A DNA stretch of 7,944 bases from the NCBI GenBank assembly GCA_017620315.1, contig JAFZQQ010000451.1, positions 1 through 7,944 on the forward strand, in the 5' to 3' direction. Shown one piece after another: positions 5,801 through 7,944 of this stretch. Both the position numbers and the translations under genes were made by a program. How positions within the stretch are numbered: position 1 is the stretch's first letter; each line of letters begins with the position of its first letter. The notes beneath the pieces were generated by a model. That model worked only from the letters and a program-made list of their open reading frames with translations, ran no database searches and was not told where the DNA came from. This DNA is from Oscillospiraceae bacterium. Its GTDB lineage: Bacteria > Bacillota > Clostridia > Oscillospirales > Oscillospiraceae.

Positions 5801-6635
5801 CGAAAAGTTTGAAGAGCTTATCGCAGACCCGAGCAACGTCGACACCGGCGGGTTTGTTTTCAAACTCAAGGAGGAGTTCCACACGCGCGAGTTCCTCGAC
5901 CAGAATATTTTCAGTGACGTCATGCTCAACAACATTCTCGGTCCTGTCGCGATTTTCCTTCTGAACGACGACAATATCGACTGCATCCGCTTCAACCAGC
6001 AGTTTTACAACGAGGTCGGCTCGGACAGCTTCGACCTGCTGCGAAGCTCTGCGCAGCGGCTTGTCGTCGACGAGGATCTGCCCGTGCTGTACGGACTTTT
6101 GGAGCACGCGATCAACGACCCGCTCAACGGCGCCGCGGAGGTCATCCGTTTCAAGCGCCTTGACGGCTCGGTTTCCCAGTTCCGTCTGCATTTCTTCTAT
6201 CTTGACGAGGACGAGAAGGGGAAACGCTTCTACGGTTCGGCGCACGATATCACACAGCTCGACAGGCTCAACGGACAGCTGCGCATGATGTCAAAGCTCA
6301 CCAACGACGAGGTCATTTTCCTTCGCAAGCGGGAAAGCGGCTTTTTGTATCAGGTCACCGTACATGGGCTTGAGGAGGCGCTCGGCGTCACGCGCGAGGA
6401 ATTTGAGCGCGAGCTCAACACCGGTGAGGTGCGCTCACGCGCCGACGAGCAGGAGGTGGAAAGGCTGGTTCAGAACATTCTCGCCGCGAATATGCGGATG
6501 ACCGATTTCTCCGAACCCTTCAACATGAAGGGCGCCGGCGGCAGAAACGTGAAAATACAGCTGCGCCTCGACTCGGTGCAGGACAAGAGCAGCGGTGTGG
6601 AGTATCTGTTGATCCTCAGAAAAGCGAAAAAATGA
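2835..6635 (+). CDS. Membrane sensor cyclic di-GMP phosphodiesterase (HAMP-PAS-degenerate GGDEF-EAL-PAS)
   Basis: This 1266-residue inner-membrane protein probably hydrolyses cyclic di-GMP in response to a signal. Membrane helices at about 12-34 and 204-226 enclose an external sensor domain of about 170 residues. HAMP (227-282) and a coiled coil (280-325) follow. A PAS domain lies at about 326-438, and a second PAS-like domain at 455-580. GGDEF (584-738) is degenerate: the signature reads GQDDF (661-665), with Gln for the second Gly and Asp for Glu, and there is no RxxD inhibitory site, so cyclase activity is unlikely. EAL (752-996) keeps Glu782 (ESLVRW), Asn841, Glu873 (EITE), Asp902-Asp903 (DDFGSG), Lys923, Glu959 and Gln979 (QGYLF), so it should be active. 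Two PAS-like segments follow (about 1030-1142 and 1150-1264), an uncommon position. The GGDEF may act as a GTP-binding regulator. The gene has its own terminator and appears monocistronic. Confidence 0.93.
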   Translation: MIRKNSSPINRSITIGCLVFIVIISLILAIHTYFGISRALYGQYDARLEDVVISLEHETDTDDLRECIRNASSSPKRDELQQRINRMVDDYELEFLYIVIPIDSEEGGLLSVISSTSEAERLAGDVEDWPILYDCSDDYTREELQLYLDAMKNPGVSFFKESSDWGECYTACKPLVTSDGEVIALTCADYSIEALRGEVLRHVLRSVAITVAVCVAFGLLLAWWLKVKVTKPIKLIEQSALRFAKMSSGSGEADGTAFDVDGIETTNEVRQLIEAMSKLSQKMLDQAEDATAAEERAKRAEDENVRLTEKANAALKIAELTQSVSSLLTNMPGVTFSKDVKNGRYLACNQAFAEYAHKADPEGVVGLTDYEIFDEKTARHFVEDDAKAMEMDKPYIFYEDVLDAAGNPRQFRTTKLKFTDATGRLCLLGMCLDYTELMLVKEETAEAKEAYEKARSASDIYAHIARALSSSFSRLYYVNINTEEFIEFRSDGEGGEMAVERNGEDFFTASERDAHEQLYPEDLDFFLKAFTKDNILRTIEEDGSFNLTYRLMVNGEPSYVSMKATRMQDDESSLIIGVNAVNADVRNELTGLYTETSFAVHCRDILSKRPEGWCVIAFDLEHFKLFNEWYGRDAGDKLLSQIGARLAVIEEQSGGAACYLGQDDFALLVPYDEERIRALYSDVHGFIMEHGTSVGFMPAIGVCMADGSNTIEDLYDRAAIASHHAKESFHTRIRMYDPSMYQQTENDYQILSDFQNALRDRELFFMLQPQCEISSSKIVGAESLVRWKKSDGQMVSPGVFVPVLERYGFVTDLDKYVWEEVCAWQRRWIDSGHTALPVSVNVSQIDIFSIDVPEYFDSLISKYSLPSDVIKIEITESAYVGDGSVVDTVKRLREKGFLVLMDDFGSGYSSLNMLRNLNVDIIKLDAQFLRMNNSDRKGIHILESIVNMAKTMGVPIIVEGVETKDESDFISSLGCRYVQGYLFYRPMPVEKFEELIADPSNVDTGGFVFKLKEEFHTREFLDQNIFSDVMLNNILGPVAIFLLNDDNIDCIRFNQQFYNEVGSDSFDLLRSSAQRLVVDEDLPVLYGLLEHAINDPLNGAAEVIRFKRLDGSVSQFRLHFFYLDEDEKGKRFYGSAHDITQLDRLNGQLRMMSKLTNDEVIFLRKRESGFLYQVTVHGLEEALGVTREEFERELNTGEVRSRADEQEVERLVQNILAANMRMTDFSEPFNMKGAGGRNVKIQLRLDSVQDKSSGVEYLLILRKAKK

Positions 6636-6642
6636 TACCGGC

Positions 6643-6668
6643 AGCCGGGGCAACCGCCCCGGCTTTTT
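6643..6668 (+). terminator. Rho-independent terminator after the GGDEF/EAL gene
   Basis: AGCCGGGGC (6643-6651) and GCCCCGGCT (6656-6664) form a perfect 9-bp GC-rich stem with an AACC loop, followed by a T-run to 6668. It starts eight bases after the stop codon, so this gene and the next are separate transcription units. Confidence 0.95.
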
Positions 6669-6703
6669 CCTGTTCAAAACCACGGTTTATATATAATATG
6701 TGC

Positions 6704-6731
6704 TTGACAGGCCTGATATTGATATGATAAT
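6704..6731 (+). promoter_or_regulatory. Sigma-A-type promoter of the iron-sulfur oxidoreductase gene
   Basis: A perfect -35 TTGACA (6704-6709) and a -10 GATAAT (6726-6731, five of six) are 16 bases apart. Transcription should start near 6738, leaving a leader of about 97 bases. Confidence 0.75.
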
Positions 6732-6738
6732 CTAAAAT

Positions 6739-6755
6739 AAAGGATTGTATCCTTT
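6739..6755. promoter_or_regulatory. 17-bp palindrome at the transcription start, candidate operator
   Basis: AAAGGATTGTATCCTTT is a perfect dyad with 7-bp arms around TGT. It sits directly at the predicted transcription start, where a bound repressor would block initiation. I do not recognise the regulator. It could also form a small hairpin at the 5' end of the mRNA. Confidence 0.5.
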
Positions 6756-6764
6756 CATTCATTC

Positions 6765-6783
6765 CATCCCCGGTGGGGGGATG
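6765..6783 (+). other. Leader hairpin
   Basis: CATCCCC (6765-6771) and GGGGATG (6777-6783) form a 7-bp stem with a GGTGG loop in the untranslated leader. It covers an in-frame upstream ATG at 6781 that has no ribosome binding site. It is not followed by a T-run. Its role is unknown. Confidence 0.45.
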
Positions 6784-6820
6784 CAGTTGAAAAAAGGAAA
6801 ATTGCCCGGATCGCATAGAA

Positions 6821-6826
6821 AAGGAG
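6821..6826 (+). promoter_or_regulatory. Ribosome binding site of the iron-sulfur oxidoreductase gene
   Basis: AAGGAG lies eight bases before the ATG at 6835 and selects this start over the in-frame ATG at 6781, whose upstream sequence is a G-run inside a hairpin. Confidence 0.8.
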
Positions 6827-6834
6827 AAAAGCTC

Positions 6835-7944
6835 ATGGCTGAATTGACCCGTGACGAAAAAATCTTTAAACTCGCGAAAGTCATCACCGACCGCAAGGAG
6901 ATCCTGCTTGGCATGGAGAAGATGTCGACGGAGGCTCCGGAATACTGGGGCATCGACTGCGGACTGCAATACGCCGAGAGGCGCTACGGAAAGCAGGTCG
7001 CGGACGACTGTCTGGACGTTGCCCTGACGATGGGCAAGCGCAAGCCCAAGACCTTTGCGCAGCTTCAAAAGCTCAGCGGCTTCGACGACAAGCGTCTGGA
7101 ACTGACGCTTGAGGCGCTGTGTCAGGTGAGCCTTGTGGAATACCACAACGAAAATCTTGACGGCAAGAACCCCAACCATGAAAAGCGCTGGGTGCTCGAC
7201 ATGTTCGTCCCGGGCAGCGCGGAGATCATGGTCATGCGACCGGAGATCTCCCCGGTCACGCCCAAGGTTGCCGACTTCTTCGAGCGCATGACCTATCTGC
7301 CGCTCGCGGGCATCACCCATCTGGTGCCTCCCGGCGGCGCGGGCATCGGCATGCACGTCATCCCCGTCGAACAGGCGATTCCCGCCGAGTGCGAGTCTCT
7401 CGATATTGAACACCTTTCCCACTGGCTGAAGAAGTACGAGGGCCAGATCGGCGTGGGCATCTGCTCCTGCCGCAAGCAGCAGCGCATCCGCGGCGAGGGC
7501 TCGGGCGATATCGAGCAGTACTGGTGCATCGGCGTTGGCGATTTTGCGGATTATTGCCGCGAGACCGGCATGGGCCACGACATCAGCTACGAAGAGGCGA
7601 TGGAGATCTTCCGCAAGGCGGAGGAAAAGGGCTATGTCCATCAGATCACCAACATCGACGGCGAAAACAAGATCTTCGGCATCTGCAACTGCGCGGTCGG
7701 CGTTTGCAACGCGCTGCGTACCTCGCAGCTCTTCAACACCCCGAACATGTCCCGTTCCGCCTACACCGCGGAGGTCAACCCCGAAAACTGCGTTGCCTGC
7801 GGCAAGTGCGTCGAGGTATGCCCCGCCGGTGCCGTGAGGCTCGGTCAGAAGCTCTGCACCAAGCACGGCGAGGTCGAATATCCCAAGGCGGAGCTGCCCG
7901 ACAACAACAAGTGGGGCGAGGACAAGTGGAACTGGAACTACAAA
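6835..7944 (+). CDS. Iron-sulfur (ferredoxin-domain) oxidoreductase, N-terminal part (3' end outside window)
   Basis: The frame is open from the ATG to the right edge (370 codons, no stop). Residues 60-105 look like a winged-helix segment (KPKTFAQLQKLSGFD, then LTLEALCQVSLVEY). Residues 205-295 hold a Cys-rich region: C210-x-C212 in GICSCRKQQR, Cys231, Cys241, and C284-x-C286 with Cys291 in GICNCAVGVC, which may bind a metal centre. Residues 319-329 are a classic 4Fe-4S motif, CxxCxxC then CP (Cys319, 322, 325, 329). From memory this N-terminus resembles large proteins of anaerobic Clostridia in which a GltD-like FAD/NAD(P)-binding oxidoreductase follows the ferredoxin domain. That flavin part would lie beyond the window and is inference. 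It is probably cytoplasmic: no signal peptide or membrane segment is seen. It has its own promoter with a palindrome at the start site. Confidence 0.8.
   Translation, partial: MAELTRDEKIFKLAKVITDRKEILLGMEKMSTEAPEYWGIDCGLQYAERRYGKQVADDCLDVALTMGKRKPKTFAQLQKLSGFDDKRLELTLEALCQVSLVEYHNENLDGKNPNHEKRWVLDMFVPGSAEIMVMRPEISPVTPKVADFFERMTYLPLAGITHLVPPGGAGIGMHVIPVEQAIPAECESLDIEHLSHWLKKYEGQIGVGICSCRKQQRIRGEGSGDIEQYWCIGVGDFADYCRETGMGHDISYEEAMEIFRKAEEKGYVHQITNIDGENKIFGICNCAVGVCNALRTSQLFNTPNMSRSAYTAEVNPENCVACGKCVEVCPAGAVRLGQKLCTKHGEVEYPKAELPDNNKWGEDKWNWNYK

Noticed and set aside
6616..7866. 416-codon open frame on the minus strand
   Set aside because: It is antisense to the iron-sulfur protein, whose cysteine motifs prove the plus frame, and it runs through the terminator and promoter region.
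1..7944. CRISPR array or defence system
   Set aside because: No regularly spaced repeats and no nuclease, toxin or restriction gene is present in the window; cargo of this kind could lie in the unseen part of the element.

Overview
The window looks like a chromosomal segment of an anaerobic Clostridia-type Firmicute, perhaps an Oscillospiraceae-like gut bacterium. Coding DNA is GC-rich with strong AAGGAGG-type ribosome binding sites. The intergenic spacers are AT-rich. The gene types also fit: a Tn916-type integrase, a multi-PAS GGDEF/EAL protein and a ferredoxin-containing oxidoreductase. The taxon is inferred from gene style only; there is no marker gene.

Region 1 (1 to about 2081) is the end of an integrated mobile element. 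It holds the C-terminal part of one tyrosine recombinase, which starts before the window. A 65-residue excisionase-like helix-turn-helix protein overlaps it by 11 bases. After a strong hairpin comes a complete 404-residue tyrosine integrase with all catalytic residues. About 200 bases follow with an inverted repeat, a perfect 12-bp tandem repeat and a 15-bp hairpin. The element then abuts the 3' end of a tRNA-Pro(GGG) gene on the minus strand (2082-2157). This is the classic arrangement of an element integrated into a tRNA gene, so the rest of the element should lie to the left of the window.

Region 2 (2158-2834) is a gene-free, AT-rich spacer on the host side. It carries the tRNA promoter on the minus strand and a compact cluster of DnaA-box-like 9-mers at 2452-2481, one of them a perfect TTATCCACA. 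It also has a repeated CCCGATCCGG motif on either side of that cluster, and probably the promoter of the next gene.

Region 3 (2835-6668) is one 1266-residue membrane protein that senses a signal and very probably degrades cyclic di-GMP. It has two membrane segments around an external domain, then HAMP, PAS, a second PAS-like domain, a degenerate GGDEF, an EAL domain with its catalytic residues intact, and two further PAS-like segments at the C-terminus. A textbook terminator follows.

Region 4 (6669-7944) starts with a good sigma-A-type promoter, a 17-bp palindrome at the expected transcription start and a structured leader. These precede the first 370 codons of an iron-sulfur protein, probably the N-terminal part of a large FAD-dependent oxidoreductase, which runs off the right edge.

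The mobile-element genes form one recombination module. The cyclic di-GMP gene and the oxidoreductase gene each appear to be transcribed separately. I see no clearly new defence or other multi-gene system. The most unusual signals are the DnaA-box cluster away from any visible dnaA, the reverse-facing terminator inside the recombination module, and the palindrome at the oxidoreductase promoter.
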